Assembly: GCF_005222915.1 (NCBI RefSeq)
Contig: NZ_STFX01000054.1
Span: forward strand, 1,075-45,127
Length of the DNA: 44,053 nucleotides
DNA from: Rhizobium sp. FKL33
Lineage (GTDB): Bacteria > Pseudomonadota > Alphaproteobacteria > Rhizobiales > Rhizobiaceae
Reading direction: 5' to 3'
Made by a program: the position numbers and the translations under genes. Positions 26,992-35,536 of this stretch are shown one piece after another. The notes below the pieces were generated by a model, which saw nothing but the letters and a program-made list of their open reading frames with translations, had not been told where the DNA came from and searched no databases. Numbering within the stretch: position 1 is the stretch's first letter; every line of letters begins with the position of its first letter.

Positions 26992-27459
26992 ATGGCGAAC
27001 GCGATCGACGCGAAACTCGAAGAACTCGGCGTGACCCTGCCGCAGGCGGCGGCGCCGGCGGCCAATTACGTGCCCTTCGTCCAGAGCGGCGCCCAGCTGT
27101 TCATTTCGGGCCAGCTGCCGCTCGTCGACGGCAAGCTCTCCCATACCGGCCAGCTCGGCGCGGGCGTCATGGTCTCGGAAGCCCAGGAGGCGGCGAAGAA
27201 CTGCGCGATCAATATTCTCGCCCAGGCGAAGGCGGCGCTCGGCGGCGATCTGAGCCGGATCACCCGCGTCGTGCGTATAACCTGCATGGTCTCATCCGCG
27301 CCTGATTTCTACGAGCATCACCTGGTCGCCAACGGCGCCTCGAATTTCCTGGCCGAGGTGCTGGGCGAGGCCGGCAAACACGCCCGCGCCGCCTATGGCG
27401 TTTCCGCGCTGCCGCTCAACGCCGCTGTCGAAATCGACGCCATCCTGGAAGTCAAATAA
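26992..27459 (+). CDS. RidA/YjgF-YER057c family protein
   Basis: A small homotrimeric deaminase-fold protein. RidA members hydrolyse reactive enamine/imine intermediates; this longer sub-group (155 residues) has uncertain substrates. Visible features are the N-terminal LEELGVTLPQAAAPAANYVPF, LFISGQLP, and the C-terminal ARAAYGVSALPLNAAVEID, in which the Arg is the substrate-binding residue in RidA. Its TAA overlaps the next start in TAATG, so it is translationally coupled with the glycerophosphodiesterase gene. Confidence 0.92.
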   Translation: MANAIDAKLEELGVTLPQAAAPAANYVPFVQSGAQLFISGQLPLVDGKLSHTGQLGAGVMVSEAQEAAKNCAINILAQAKAALGGDLSRITRVVRITCMVSSAPDFYEHHLVANGASNFLAEVLGEAGKHARAAYGVSALPLNAAVEIDAILEVK

Positions 27460-28181
27460 TGGCCGACGCATCTTTCATCACCCGCCGTCCCGTCGCCCAT
27501 CGCGGCCTTCATGACGGCAACAAGGCCGTCTGGGAAAACACGCTGTCGGCGTTCGAGGCGGCGATTGCGGGCGGCTACGCCATCGAATGCGATCTTCAAT
27601 ACGCCTCCGACGCCGAGCCCGTGGTGTTCCATGACGACGACATGGAGAGTCTGTGCAACATCAAGGGCGACGTGCGCGAAAAGACCTCCGGCGAACTCGG
27701 CCTGATCTCGATCGGCGGCACGAAGGACAAGGTGCCGTCGCTGAAGGCGCTGTTGAAGCTGGTCAAGGGCCGCGTGCCCCTGGTGCTGGAGCTGAAGGGC
27801 CGCGAAGGCGATGACGAAGGCTTCGCTTCCGCGGTGCTGGAAACTCTCGACGGCTATGAGGGTGAAGTTGCGCTGATGAGCTTCGACGTCTGGCTGCTCG
27901 AAGAGCTGAAGGCGCTCGAAAGCCCCTACCCGGTCGGCCTCACCGCTGAGGGGGTGAAAGAGAGCGATTTCGACATCCATCGCAAGGCGATGGCGCATGG
28001 GCTCGACTTCATCTCCTACAATGTCATGCATCTGCCCAACGCTTTCGTCAGCGAACAGAAGGCGCGCGGCATTCCGGTGATTTCCTGGACGGTGCGGACG
28101 CCTGAGCTCAAGGCGCATTCCGACGCCCATGTCGACCAGATCACCTTCGAAGGCTTTACGCCGGAAGCGTCCGCCGCATGA
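27459..28181 (+). CDS. glycerophosphodiester phosphodiesterase
   Basis: Cleaves glycerophosphodiesters (for example glycerophosphocholine) to glycerol-3-phosphate and an alcohol. The 240-residue TIM-barrel has the expected catalytic residues: His in VAHRGLHDG, ENT, the ECDLQ acidic pair, and FHDDDM with the second His. There is no signal peptide, so a cytoplasmic location is likely. It overlaps ridA by one base and the acyltransferase by four (ATGA). In an organism that makes phosphatidylcholine it could recycle lipid head groups; that is inference. Confidence 0.93.
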   Translation: MADASFITRRPVAHRGLHDGNKAVWENTLSAFEAAIAGGYAIECDLQYASDAEPVVFHDDDMESLCNIKGDVREKTSGELGLISIGGTKDKVPSLKALLKLVKGRVPLVLELKGREGDDEGFASAVLETLDGYEGEVALMSFDVWLLEELKALESPYPVGLTAEGVKESDFDIHRKAMAHGLDFISYNVMHLPNAFVSEQKARGIPVISWTVRTPELKAHSDAHVDQITFEGFTPEASAA

Positions 28182-29344
28182 AGACGAGGCTGGTTCAGAG
28201 TTTCCGGGACATCGAGCCCGAAGCCTGGGGCCAGCTGACCGGCGCCCGCCGCGGCGGGCCCGGCTACAATCCATTTTCATCCTACGCTTTTCTCTCATCC
28301 GTCGAAGAATCCGGCTCCGCCGTCGCGAAAACCGGCTGGATGGGCCGGCATCTGCTTCTCGAAGACGAGGGGCGTCTGATCGGCGCCGTGGCCGGCTATC
28401 TCAAGAGCCACAGCCAGGGCGAATATGTGTTCGACCATGGCTGGGCGCAGGCCTTCGAGCGCGCCGGCGGCCGCTACTATCCGAAACTGCAGATGTCGGC
28501 GCCGTTCACACCGGCGACCGGCCCTCGCCTGTTGGTCGCCGACGGCGAAGACCGGCCGGCGGTGATGCGCCGCCTCGCCGCCGCCGTCAAAGCGGAGACG
28601 GATGAACTCGGCCTTTCCTCGGCGCATGCGACTTTTCTGCCGGAGGAGGAATGGCGGCTTCTCGAGGCGCAGGGCTTCCTGCACCGCACCGACCAGCAGT
28701 TCCACTTCCACAATGCCGGCTACGCCAATCACGACGCGTTCCTCGAAACGCTGGCGTCGCGCAAGCGCAAGGCGCTGAAGAAAGAGCGGCGCGCGGCGCT
28801 GGAAAACGGCATTTCCATCGACTGGCTCACCGGCAAGGATCTCACCGAGGATGTCTGGGACCAGTTCTACGCCTTCTATATGGACACCGGCAGCCGCAAA
28901 TGGGGTCGCCCCTATCTGACCCGCAGCTTCTATTCGCTGATCGGCGAGCGCATGGCGGACGACATCCTGCTCGTGATGGCCAAGCGCGAGGGCCGCTATG
29001 TGGCCGGCGCCATCAATTTCATCGGGGCCGAGACGCTCTATGGCCGCCATTGGGGCTGCATCGAGGATCATCCCTTCCTGCATTTCGAGGTCTGCTATCA
29101 CCAGGCCATCGATTTCGCTCTCGCCTGCGGGCTCAAGACGGTGGAAGCCGGCGCGCAGGGCGAGCACAAGCTGGCGCGCGGCTATCTGCCGGTCACGACG
29201 CATTCGGCGCATTACATTTCCCATCCCGGCCTCCGCAGGGCGGTCGACGATTACCTCAAGCAGGAGCGCGCCGAGGTCGAGGCGATCGGCTCCTACTTGA
29301 CAGAACACAGCCCGTTTCGGAAAAGCGGAGCCGAAGAAGAGTGA
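28178..29344 (+). CDS. FemAB-like/DUF482 GNAT-fold acyltransferase
   Basis: A 388-residue protein of the DUF482 family, annotated in many genomes as a GNAT N-acyltransferase or peptidoglycan biosynthesis-like protein. Visible family segments are NPFSSYAFLSSVEESG near the N-terminus, PLKLQMS-like YYPKLQMSAPFTPATGPRLL, RKRKALKKERR with dense basic residues, and GAQGEHKLARGYLP near the C-terminus. The FemAB relationship suggests aminoacyl or acyl transfer, but no substrate is established for this family that I know of. It is the last of three overlapping genes (ridA-GDPD-DUF482). Confidence 0.88.
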   Translation: MKTRLVQSFRDIEPEAWGQLTGARRGGPGYNPFSSYAFLSSVEESGSAVAKTGWMGRHLLLEDEGRLIGAVAGYLKSHSQGEYVFDHGWAQAFERAGGRYYPKLQMSAPFTPATGPRLLVADGEDRPAVMRRLAAAVKAETDELGLSSAHATFLPEEEWRLLEAQGFLHRTDQQFHFHNAGYANHDAFLETLASRKRKALKKERRAALENGISIDWLTGKDLTEDVWDQFYAFYMDTGSRKWGRPYLTRSFYSLIGERMADDILLVMAKREGRYVAGAINFIGAETLYGRHWGCIEDHPFLHFEVCYHQAIDFALACGLKTVEAGAQGEHKLARGYLPVTTHSAHYISHPGLRRAVDDYLKQERAEVEAIGSYLTEHSPFRKSGAEEE

Positions 29345-29417
29345 ATTGCCGCCGTAGCGGCTTGAAAACAAATCGTTTCGGGCGCAAATTTCTCCGATCA
29401 GACTGAGGAGAACGCGC

Positions 29418-29858
29418 ATGCCCGGAACCATTCCCTACGATCCCGAAAACATTTTCTCGAAGATCCTCAAGGGTCAGATTCCGTGCCACGCCATCTATGA
29501 GGACGAGCACACGCTGGCCTTCATGGACATCATGCCCCAGGCCGAGGGGCATGCGTTGGTGATTCCCAAGACGCCGTCGCGCAACCTGCTGGACGCCGAC
29601 CCCACCACCTTCATGTGGCTGATGCCGACCGTGCAGAAGATCGCCCGCGCCGCCAAGAGGGCGTTCCATGCCGACGGCGTCAGGATCGTGCAGTTCAACG
29701 AGGAAGCCGCCGGCCAGACCGTATTCCACCTGCATTTCCATATCATCCCCATCAAGGACGGCGTGCCGCTCAAGCCGCATACCGGCAAGATGGAGGACGG
29801 CGGCAAGCTTGCCCACAACGCCGAAATGATCCGCGAAGCGTTGAAATTCGTTTCTTGA
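29418..29858 (+). CDS. HIT family nucleotide hydrolase
   Basis: A 146-residue histidine-triad protein of the Hint/HinT branch. Such enzymes hydrolyse nucleoside phosphoramidates or adenylates. The triad is H104-L-H106-F-H108, and the fourth conserved His is in EGHALVIPK. The N-terminal FSKILKGQIPCHAIYEDEHT is typical of the family. The ATG at 29418 is preceded by GAGGAG. The 73 bases between it and the DUF482 gene show no terminator, so it may be cotranscribed. Confidence 0.95.
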   Translation: MPGTIPYDPENIFSKILKGQIPCHAIYEDEHTLAFMDIMPQAEGHALVIPKTPSRNLLDADPTTFMWLMPTVQKIARAAKRAFHADGVRIVQFNEEAAGQTVFHLHFHIIPIKDGVPLKPHTGKMEDGGKLAHNAEMIREALKFVS

Positions 29859-29909
29859 AAAGACCATGATTGAATGCGAGCCGGATGACGGGGGCGGAAA
29901 GGAACTGCC

Positions 29910-30326
29910 ATGAAAACCGTATTCATCGTCATGAGCATTCTCGGCTGCGACGATTCCGGAGTGCATTGCACGCCCGTCGCATCGGTGTCGCAGGAATGGC
30001 GGACAATCGCCGCCTGCGACGCAGCCTCGGAAAGCGTTCTCAAGCGCTATCAGAACGTCAACAAACCTGTCGTGGCGGCGATTTGCCAGACGGCCGATGT
30101 TGGAGACGACATCGAACCGCCGTCCGAAATCGCTGAGGCGACCGCCTCTCAGCCGCCGGTCCCTCCGCCTGTCCACAAGAACGATCATCAGGGCCTGATG
30201 ACCCGGGCAAAGGCGCTGTTCAGTCACGCCCTGCCCAGCCGCCTCGCCCTGCAGAAATCGATCGAAAAGCCGGTGCATTTCGTCACCGACACCTATTCCT
30301 GGGTGGCGAAGAAGGTTCGCCCCTGA
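29910..30326 (+). CDS. small hypothetical alphaproteobacterial protein
   Basis: 138 residues. The start MKTVFIVMSILGCDDSG looks like a short strand with a Cys-Asp-Asp turn, and HCTPVA follows. A Pro-rich linker (PPVPPPV) separates the N-terminal domain from a basic helical tail ending in WVAKKVRP. AAAGGA precedes the ATG, and codon use looks like that of neighbouring genes, which supports a real gene. I recall similar short proteins in rhizobia but know no function. It may be cotranscribed with the HIT gene (51-base gap). Confidence 0.75.
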   Translation: MKTVFIVMSILGCDDSGVHCTPVASVSQEWRTIAACDAASESVLKRYQNVNKPVVAAICQTADVGDDIEPPSEIAEATASQPPVPPPVHKNDHQGLMTRAKALFSHALPSRLALQKSIEKPVHFVTDTYSWVAKKVRP

Positions 30327-30345
30327 GCGGACATGTCTCCGACGT

Positions 30346-30365
30346 AAGGCTCGTGGCGGAGCCTT
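30346..30365 (+). terminator. weak hairpin terminator
   Basis: A seven-base stem (AAGGCTC with GAGCCTT, six-base loop) begins 20 bases after the stop at 30326. The tail is TGTGTAAAAG rather than a clean T run. The DNA that follows, to 30521, is AT-rich for this genome and probably carries the promoter of the next gene, but I could not identify boxes. Confidence 0.45.
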
Positions 30366-30524
30366 TGTGTAAAAGTGAGTAAAGATCGGTAAATTTTTTC
30401 CTTGATTAATTTACTCATGTTTTGTAGGCCGCCGTTCTGTCGAAAACAGACATGAAACAGCAAGTACCCGGAAACTTTCCGGCTGATAGCCCCTTCATGC
30501 GCAACTGAAGAACGTTTTGCCGTG

Positions 30525-31181
30525 ATGCAAATTGCATTTTCCGGAGCGGGATCCCTTGTGCTAACGGACCCGTTCGCCCTTTCCATTCTCCGCACCATGC
30601 TGCGCCTCGGCCACTTTGCAGGCCTGGTGTTTGGCCTTGGCTTTGCGCTGTTCATAGACTTCTTCGTTCAGCGGAAAGCGCCGGACGGCCTGACCAGACA
30701 GGATCTCGATCTTGTCGTCTGGGCGTCGCGCTTCGTCAGCCTCGGCCTCTTGCTGCTGTGGATTTCCGGCCTTGGATTTCTGGCGCTTTATGCAGTGTCG
30801 GACCCGGCAAAGCTCGCCAATCCGAAAATCTTCGCCAAGATCGTCATCGTCGCCATTCTTACCGCCAATGGAGCGCTGATCCATGCGCGCGTCCTGCCTG
30901 CGCTGCGTCGGCTTCAGGGTGCGCCGCTGTTTGCGGCGGCCCGCCCCCGGACGCTCCGGCTTTTCGCGCTATGCGCGGCGGTATCGACCATATCCTGGAT
31001 CACGCCGGTCATCCTCGGCGCGGCGCCACAGCTCAATTTCGTCGTTCCCATGGCCGTGATCCTGCTGGCTTACGCCGGCGCCGTGTTCGCGGCCTTCGTT
31101 GTGGGACTGATCCTTCTGTCATCGGCCTCGCGCAGCGATGCCGATGACGAGCGCGAACCGCTCGGCGCGGCAAGCAACTGA
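30525..31181 (+). CDS. five-helix inner-membrane protein of unknown function
   Basis: About 218 residues with five hydrophobic segments at roughly 24-47, 66-88, 103-120, 145-165 and 170-195. Each of the first and third carries a His (RLGHFAG and LIHARVLP), a layout that could bind haem or metal but is not proof. The C-terminus is acidic and cytoplasmic or periplasmic. The start is GTG 30522 or the adjacent ATG 30525. The RCC1-RTX gene starts 53 bases downstream with no hairpin between, so the two are probably one transcript. No family was firmly recognised; CopD- or DUF2214-like proteins have a similar build. Confidence 0.75.
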   Translation: MQIAFSGAGSLVLTDPFALSILRTMLRLGHFAGLVFGLGFALFIDFFVQRKAPDGLTRQDLDLVVWASRFVSLGLLLLWISGLGFLALYAVSDPAKLANPKIFAKIVIVAILTANGALIHARVLPALRRLQGAPLFAAARPRTLRLFALCAAVSTISWITPVILGAAPQLNFVVPMAVILLAYAGAVFAAFVVGLILLSSASRSDADDEREPLGAASN

Positions 31182-31234
31182 CGCTCGGCAAGACGCCGCG
31201 CAAACAAAAGACATAACAAAAACAGGAGAGAACC

Positions 31235-34096
31235 ATGACCGTACAGGCTCAGGGCGGCAACCACTATTCGATATTTCTGAAGGACGGCGTCGTCTATACG
31301 GTCGGCGAAAACAATGAAAGCCAGCTTGGCCGCGGCGAAGTCACCGACACCGGCGTCGCCTGGGGCGATATCGGCGCGATCAACCTGCCGGACGGCTTCA
31401 CCGGTGAAATCGTCGCGATTTCGGCGGGCATGCTGCACGGCGCCTTCCTCACCGCGGATGGCGAAGTCTATGTCTGGGGCGACAACAATCAAGGCAAACT
31501 CGGTCAGGGCGACACCAGCAATTACGAAGTGCTGACCCCGGTCAAGGTGACCGGCCTCGACGGCGTCAAGATCGAGCAGATCTACATGGCAAACGGCGCG
31601 AGCTACGCAATTTCCGACGAAGGCGTCCTCTATGCCTGGGGCCAGAACACCAATGGCCAGCTCGGCATCGGCAACCTCACCAATCAGGGGACGCCGGTCG
31701 CCGTTGCCGCCTCCTCCTTCGGCGGCGAAAAAGTCGCTTCGATCGACTGGGGCACGTCCTATGCGCTCGTGCTCACGGAAAGCGGCGAAGTCTATGCGAT
31801 GGGCTCCAATGTGCAGGGCCAGCTAGGCCCCGAGGGCGTGGAAGATGACGGCAGCTTTGTCCGCCGGTCCTCGACCCCTCTGCATGTCGATATCCCCGGC
31901 ACGGTGACCAAGGTGATCGCCGGCACCAATACGTCCTTCGCCATCACCGAAGACGGAACGGTCTATGGCTGGGGCCAATCGGATTACGGCCAGCTGGTGA
32001 AGGGCGACATCGTCGATGGCCTGCTCACCAATGCCGACACCGAAAATTCCGCCGTTCCGACCGTCATCGAAGGCCTGCCGGACAATGTCGTCGACATCCA
32101 TATCGGCTCGCGCTGGGTGGTGGCGCTCACGGCGGATGGCGAAGTCTGGTCCTGGGGTCGCAATGACGAAGGTTGGCTCGGTCTGGAACGGACGACCGGC
32201 GACGATGACACTCTTGTCGCCCCGACCCAGATCGAAGGCCTCGACGGCGTCAAGATCGTCTCGATCTCCGGTGGCGCCAATCACGCCTTCGCCGTGGACG
32301 AGGATGGCAATGTCTATGGCTGGGGCAACATGAACCACGGTCGTCTCGCCACCGAGCAGACGGAGGGCACCTGGGCCACCGGCCCGATCCTCGTCCCGCT
32401 CGAGGATGACGGGCGCGAAGTGATCATCGGGTCGAGCGATGCGGGCGAATCGTTGTCGGCAGGCGCGCTTTCCGACGATGTCCTGGGCTATGCGATTTAC
32501 GGTTTCGGCGGCGCGGACACGATCACCGGCGGCGACGGAACGGATTACCTCGATGGCGGCGTTCTCGATGATTCCCTCGTCGGCGGCGCGGGAGACGACG
32601 TGCTGATCGGCGCATCCGGCGCGGACAGGCTGGATGGCGGCGCCGGCGTCGACGAGATGCGCGGCGGCAAGGGAGACGACGCCTATGTCGTCGATGCGGA
32701 GGGCGACGTCGTCACCGAGAGCGCCGACGCCGGCAGCGATACGGTTGTCTCGACGGCAAGCTACGTCCTCTCGTCCAACATCGAAACGCTCGAACTGAGC
32801 GGCGCCGGCGACATCGACGCCACCGGCAACGACCTCGCCAACAACCTCAAGGGCAATGACGGCGCAAATGTGCTGGACGGCGCGGCGGGCGCGGATACGC
32901 TGGCCGGAGGATCGGGCGACGACACCTATGTGATCGACGACGCAGGCGACGTCGTCTCTGAAGAGGCGGACGCCGGCAACGACCATGTCCGGTCCAGCAT
33001 CAGCTATACGCTCGGGGCGGCGCTCGAAAACCTGTCCCTGACCGGCGACCTTGATATCGACGCCACAGGCTCGGAACTCGACAACACCCTCACCGGCAAT
33101 GACGGCGCCAACACGCTCGACGGTCTCGCGGGCTCGGACACGCTGGCCGGCGGCAAAGGCGACGACATCTATCTCGTCGAAAACGCCGGGGATTCGGTCG
33201 TCGAAGCCGCAGACGAAGGCAGCGATCTGGTTCGCGCCCAGATCTCCTATACGCTCGGCGACAATCTCGAATCCCTGGAGCTAGAAGGCTCCGAGGCGAT
33301 CGACGCCACCGGCAACAGCCTCTCCAACACGCTCGTCGGCAATGCCGGCGCCAATATCCTCGACGGTCGCGCAGGCGCCGACCAAATGACCGGTGGGGCA
33401 GGAGATGACATCTATGTGGTCGACGATGCTGCGGACAAGGTCACCGAAAGCGCCGGCGCAGGATCCGATCTGGTACGCAGCTCGGCAGACAGCTTCCGGC
33501 TGACGGGCAATGTCGAAAATCTCGTCCTTCGCGGGGCCGCGCAGGAAGGACAAGGCAATGCGCTCGCCAACACGATCTCCGGCACGGCAAAAAGCAACGC
33601 GCTTTACGGCAATCAGGGTAACGACACGCTGTCGGGCAATGGCGGCGCCGACACCCTGTTCGGCGGCGCGGGCGAGGATCGTCTCGAAGGCGGCGCGGGC
33701 GCGGACAGCCTGGTGGGCGCCCAGGGCAATGACGTGCTGCTCGGCGGCGCGAGCATCGATACGCTGAAGGGCGGCGCAGGCGCGGATACATTCGTCTTCG
33801 CCGACGGCGATTCCGGCAAGCGCATCGCAAAAGCCGATACGATTTCCGACTTCTCCGTTGTCGGCGGCGATGTGATTGATCTGAGCGCGATCGACGCGAA
33901 AAGCGGGATCGCGGGCAACCAGTCGTTCTCCCTGATCGGCGAGACGGAATTCTCGGGACGCGCAGGCCAATTGCGGACCTATGTTGAAAACAAGGAGACC
34001 TATATCGAAGCCGATATCGACGGCGACGCCAAGGCCGACTTTATGCTGCATCTCGACGGCAGCAAGCGTCTGACCTCGGACGACTTCATCCTGTGA
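31235..34096 (+). CDS. RCC1-propeller / RTX calcium-binding protein, probable type I secretion substrate
   Basis: 953 residues, acidic, with no N-terminal signal peptide. Residues about 1-395 hold seven RCC1-like blades, each with a pattern such as DGEVYVWGDNNQGKLGQGD, enough for a closed seven-blade propeller. Residues about 410-476 and 800-865 hold RTX nonapeptides of the GGxGxDxLx kind, which bind calcium. Between them lie four 81-residue units (477-800). The C-terminus (GADTFVF, DTISDFS, DVIDLSAID, then LTSDDFIL) resembles the serralysin/M10 C-terminal region that carries the type I export signal, but no protease domain or HExxH is present. GGAGAG precedes the ATG. No ABC exporter, membrane fusion protein or TolC gene is in the window. 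The function is unknown; adhesion or binding outside the cell is a guess. Confidence 0.93.
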   Translation: MTVQAQGGNHYSIFLKDGVVYTVGENNESQLGRGEVTDTGVAWGDIGAINLPDGFTGEIVAISAGMLHGAFLTADGEVYVWGDNNQGKLGQGDTSNYEVLTPVKVTGLDGVKIEQIYMANGASYAISDEGVLYAWGQNTNGQLGIGNLTNQGTPVAVAASSFGGEKVASIDWGTSYALVLTESGEVYAMGSNVQGQLGPEGVEDDGSFVRRSSTPLHVDIPGTVTKVIAGTNTSFAITEDGTVYGWGQSDYGQLVKGDIVDGLLTNADTENSAVPTVIEGLPDNVVDIHIGSRWVVALTADGEVWSWGRNDEGWLGLERTTGDDDTLVAPTQIEGLDGVKIVSISGGANHAFAVDEDGNVYGWGNMNHGRLATEQTEGTWATGPILVPLEDDGREVIIGSSDAGESLSAGALSDDVLGYAIYGFGGADTITGGDGTDYLDGGVLDDSLVGGAGDDVLIGASGADRLDGGAGVDEMRGGKGDDAYVVDAEGDVVTESADAGSDTVVSTASYVLSSNIETLELSGAGDIDATGNDLANNLKGNDGANVLDGAAGADTLAGGSGDDTYVIDDAGDVVSEEADAGNDHVRSSISYTLGAALENLSLTGDLDIDATGSELDNTLTGNDGANTLDGLAGSDTLAGGKGDDIYLVENAGDSVVEAADEGSDLVRAQISYTLGDNLESLELEGSEAIDATGNSLSNTLVGNAGANILDGRAGADQMTGGAGDDIYVVDDAADKVTESAGAGSDLVRSSADSFRLTGNVENLVLRGAAQEGQGNALANTISGTAKSNALYGNQGNDTLSGNGGADTLFGGAGEDRLEGGAGADSLVGAQGNDVLLGGASIDTLKGGAGADTFVFADGDSGKRIAKADTISDFSVVGGDVIDLSAIDAKSGIAGNQSFSLIGETEFSGRAGQLRTYVENKETYIEADIDGDAKADFMLHLDGSKRLTSDDFIL
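32663..33634 (+). repeat. four tandem 243-bp coding repeats in the RTX region
   Basis: Four units begin at 32663, 32906, 33149 and 33392, spaced exactly 243 bases (81 codons). Each runs GGxGDDxYxV, AGDxVxE, a SYxLxxNxExLxL strand set, IDATGN, then GNxGANxLDGxAGxD. The units have diverged in sequence but not in length; the fourth is the least typical towards its end. Confidence 0.9.
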
Positions 34097-34102
34097 TCCG
34101 AC

Positions 34103-34138
34103 GTCTCCCGCCGACGCGACTCCGCGTCGGCGGGAGAC
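34103..34138 (+). terminator. strong hairpin after the RCC1-RTX gene
   Basis: A perfect 16-bp stem (GTCTCCCGCCGACGCG with its complement, four-base loop) six bases after the stop codon. There is no T tail, so it may mainly protect the 3' end of the mRNA. Confidence 0.6.
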
Positions 34139-34178
34139 CGACAATGTCAGGGACGAAAAGCAAAGCTAGACCATGGAC

Positions 34179-34205
34179 TGGGCGCGTTCGAGCGCCCATT
34201 TCTCT
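34179..34205 (+). terminator. second hairpin with T-rich tail
   Basis: A seven-base stem (TGGGCGC with GCGCCCA, six-base loop) followed by TTTCTCT. It lies between the RCC1-RTX gene and the convergent DUF2336 gene and is the more terminator-like of the two hairpins there. Confidence 0.6.
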
Positions 34206-34283
34206 ATCAATGCAGAGCTGCGTGGATTGCGGCTCCGGAAGAGCCGGATATCGCCAGGCATGGTGGGATCGGGAATTGGCTAG

Positions 34284-35423
34284 CTAGGCCGCCTCGACCG
34301 TGAGGAAGGATGCGTAAGCGCGCGCCGACTGACGTTGTTCGACGAAATGCAGGCGCTCGACCATGTCGATCAGCTGGCTGGACAATTCGCCGATCGTCTT
34401 GCGGCTGCGGAAGCGATCAACCAGACGCGTGGCGATGGCGCTGAAGCCCGTGCTGTGCGGATCGACGGACTGACGACGCCATTCCAGCGTCGCCTCGACA
34501 AAGACTTCCGACATTTCCCGCGCCAGCCCCGCCGCCTCGTAAAGCGCGCGAATGGCGTGCCAGCGGCCGTCGGCGAGGATGGAGCGGACCCGCTTTTCCT
34601 GCAGACTGGAGAGATGCGAGACGGCGGCGGCGAAGAAGTCGATCTTGCCGAGGCACAGCGCCTGCATGAGAAAAGCGGGAGTGAGGAATTCCTGCTCCGC
34701 GAGGTGGTCGATTAGGTTGTCCATGTCGCTCGCGTCGGCAATGCCGGCCAGCGCGACGGTCGCCTCTTCGCAGGCTTCGCGGAGCAAGCGTTCCGACCGG
34801 CGGGCGCCGAGGATGTTTCGCACCAGATCGCTGTCGCCGAGCGCTTCCGACAGGCTCAACGCCAGCCGGTGACGGGCGTCGAGCGGCAGTTCCTCGCGCT
34901 CCAGCAGCATGTCGCGCAGAATGGCGGAGCCGGCATGACGCTCGGCGATGCGCCTGAGGCTATGGCGGGTGACGATGGCGCCGGGATTGGCGAGCATGAT
35001 CTCGATTTCCGCCTCGTCGCCGATCTCGGCGATCGCCGCGCAGACCGGCTGGGTCAGCACATAGCGGGAGGCAATCAGGGCGCGGGTGACGCCATCGCCG
35101 CGAGCGGCGAGGTCGACGAGATCGATGTCGGACAGGATCGGCGAACGGCCGATGACCTCGGCGGCGATTTCCGGTTGATCGAGGCAAAGCGACAGGATCA
35201 GCGCCCGCGGCGCCTGTTCTGTGCCCCCGAGCGCCTGGGCGAGCGCCAGCCGCACTTTCGGCGAGGGATCGTCGAGCAGCCAGGTCATGGCAAGCAAAGC
35301 CGCCTGACGCTCATGCGCGTCCATCGTCGAGTGTAGATAGGCGCGGCCGAGCGCATTGGCCGCCTTGGCGCGTTCAGACGCTTTCGCCTTTTCCGCCCAA
35401 CGCATAAAGGTTTCTATGATCAC
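34284..35423 (-). CDS. DUF2336 domain protein
   Basis: A 379-residue, mostly helical cytoplasmic protein of the alphaproteobacterial DUF2336 family. The helical repeats resemble HEAT repeats, for example LLDDPSPKVRLALAQALG and ARHRLALSLSEALGD. No catalytic motif or membrane segment is seen. The function is not established; a scaffold or regulatory role is plausible from the fold. It ends opposite the RCC1-RTX gene and is divergent from the CitE-like gene (113 bases between starts). Confidence 0.85.
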   Translation of the reverse strand: MIIETFMRWAEKAKASERAKAANALGRAYLHSTMDAHERQAALLAMTWLLDDPSPKVRLALAQALGGTEQAPRALILSLCLDQPEIAAEVIGRSPILSDIDLVDLAARGDGVTRALIASRYVLTQPVCAAIAEIGDEAEIEIMLANPGAIVTRHSLRRIAERHAGSAILRDMLLEREELPLDARHRLALSLSEALGDSDLVRNILGARRSERLLREACEEATVALAGIADASDMDNLIDHLAEQEFLTPAFLMQALCLGKIDFFAAAVSHLSSLQEKRVRSILADGRWHAIRALYEAAGLAREMSEVFVEATLEWRRQSVDPHSTGFSAIATRLVDRFRSRKTIGELSSQLIDMVERLHFVEQRQSARAYASFLTVEAA

Positions 35424-35536
35424 GCCCGACTCCCAGACTCGCGCCCTGTACTGAGTTCGAGCTTAGCCGGCAAAAGTTTAAGATTGGTTCACCATGTTTG
35501 GAGAGAAGCGGTTAACTCTATGACACGAGAGGCAAA

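Noticed and set aside
31235-34096. A serralysin-type metalloprotease
   Set aside because: The C-terminus resembles the M10 C-terminal region, but there is no zinc-binding HExxH domain; the N-terminal half is an RCC1-like propeller.
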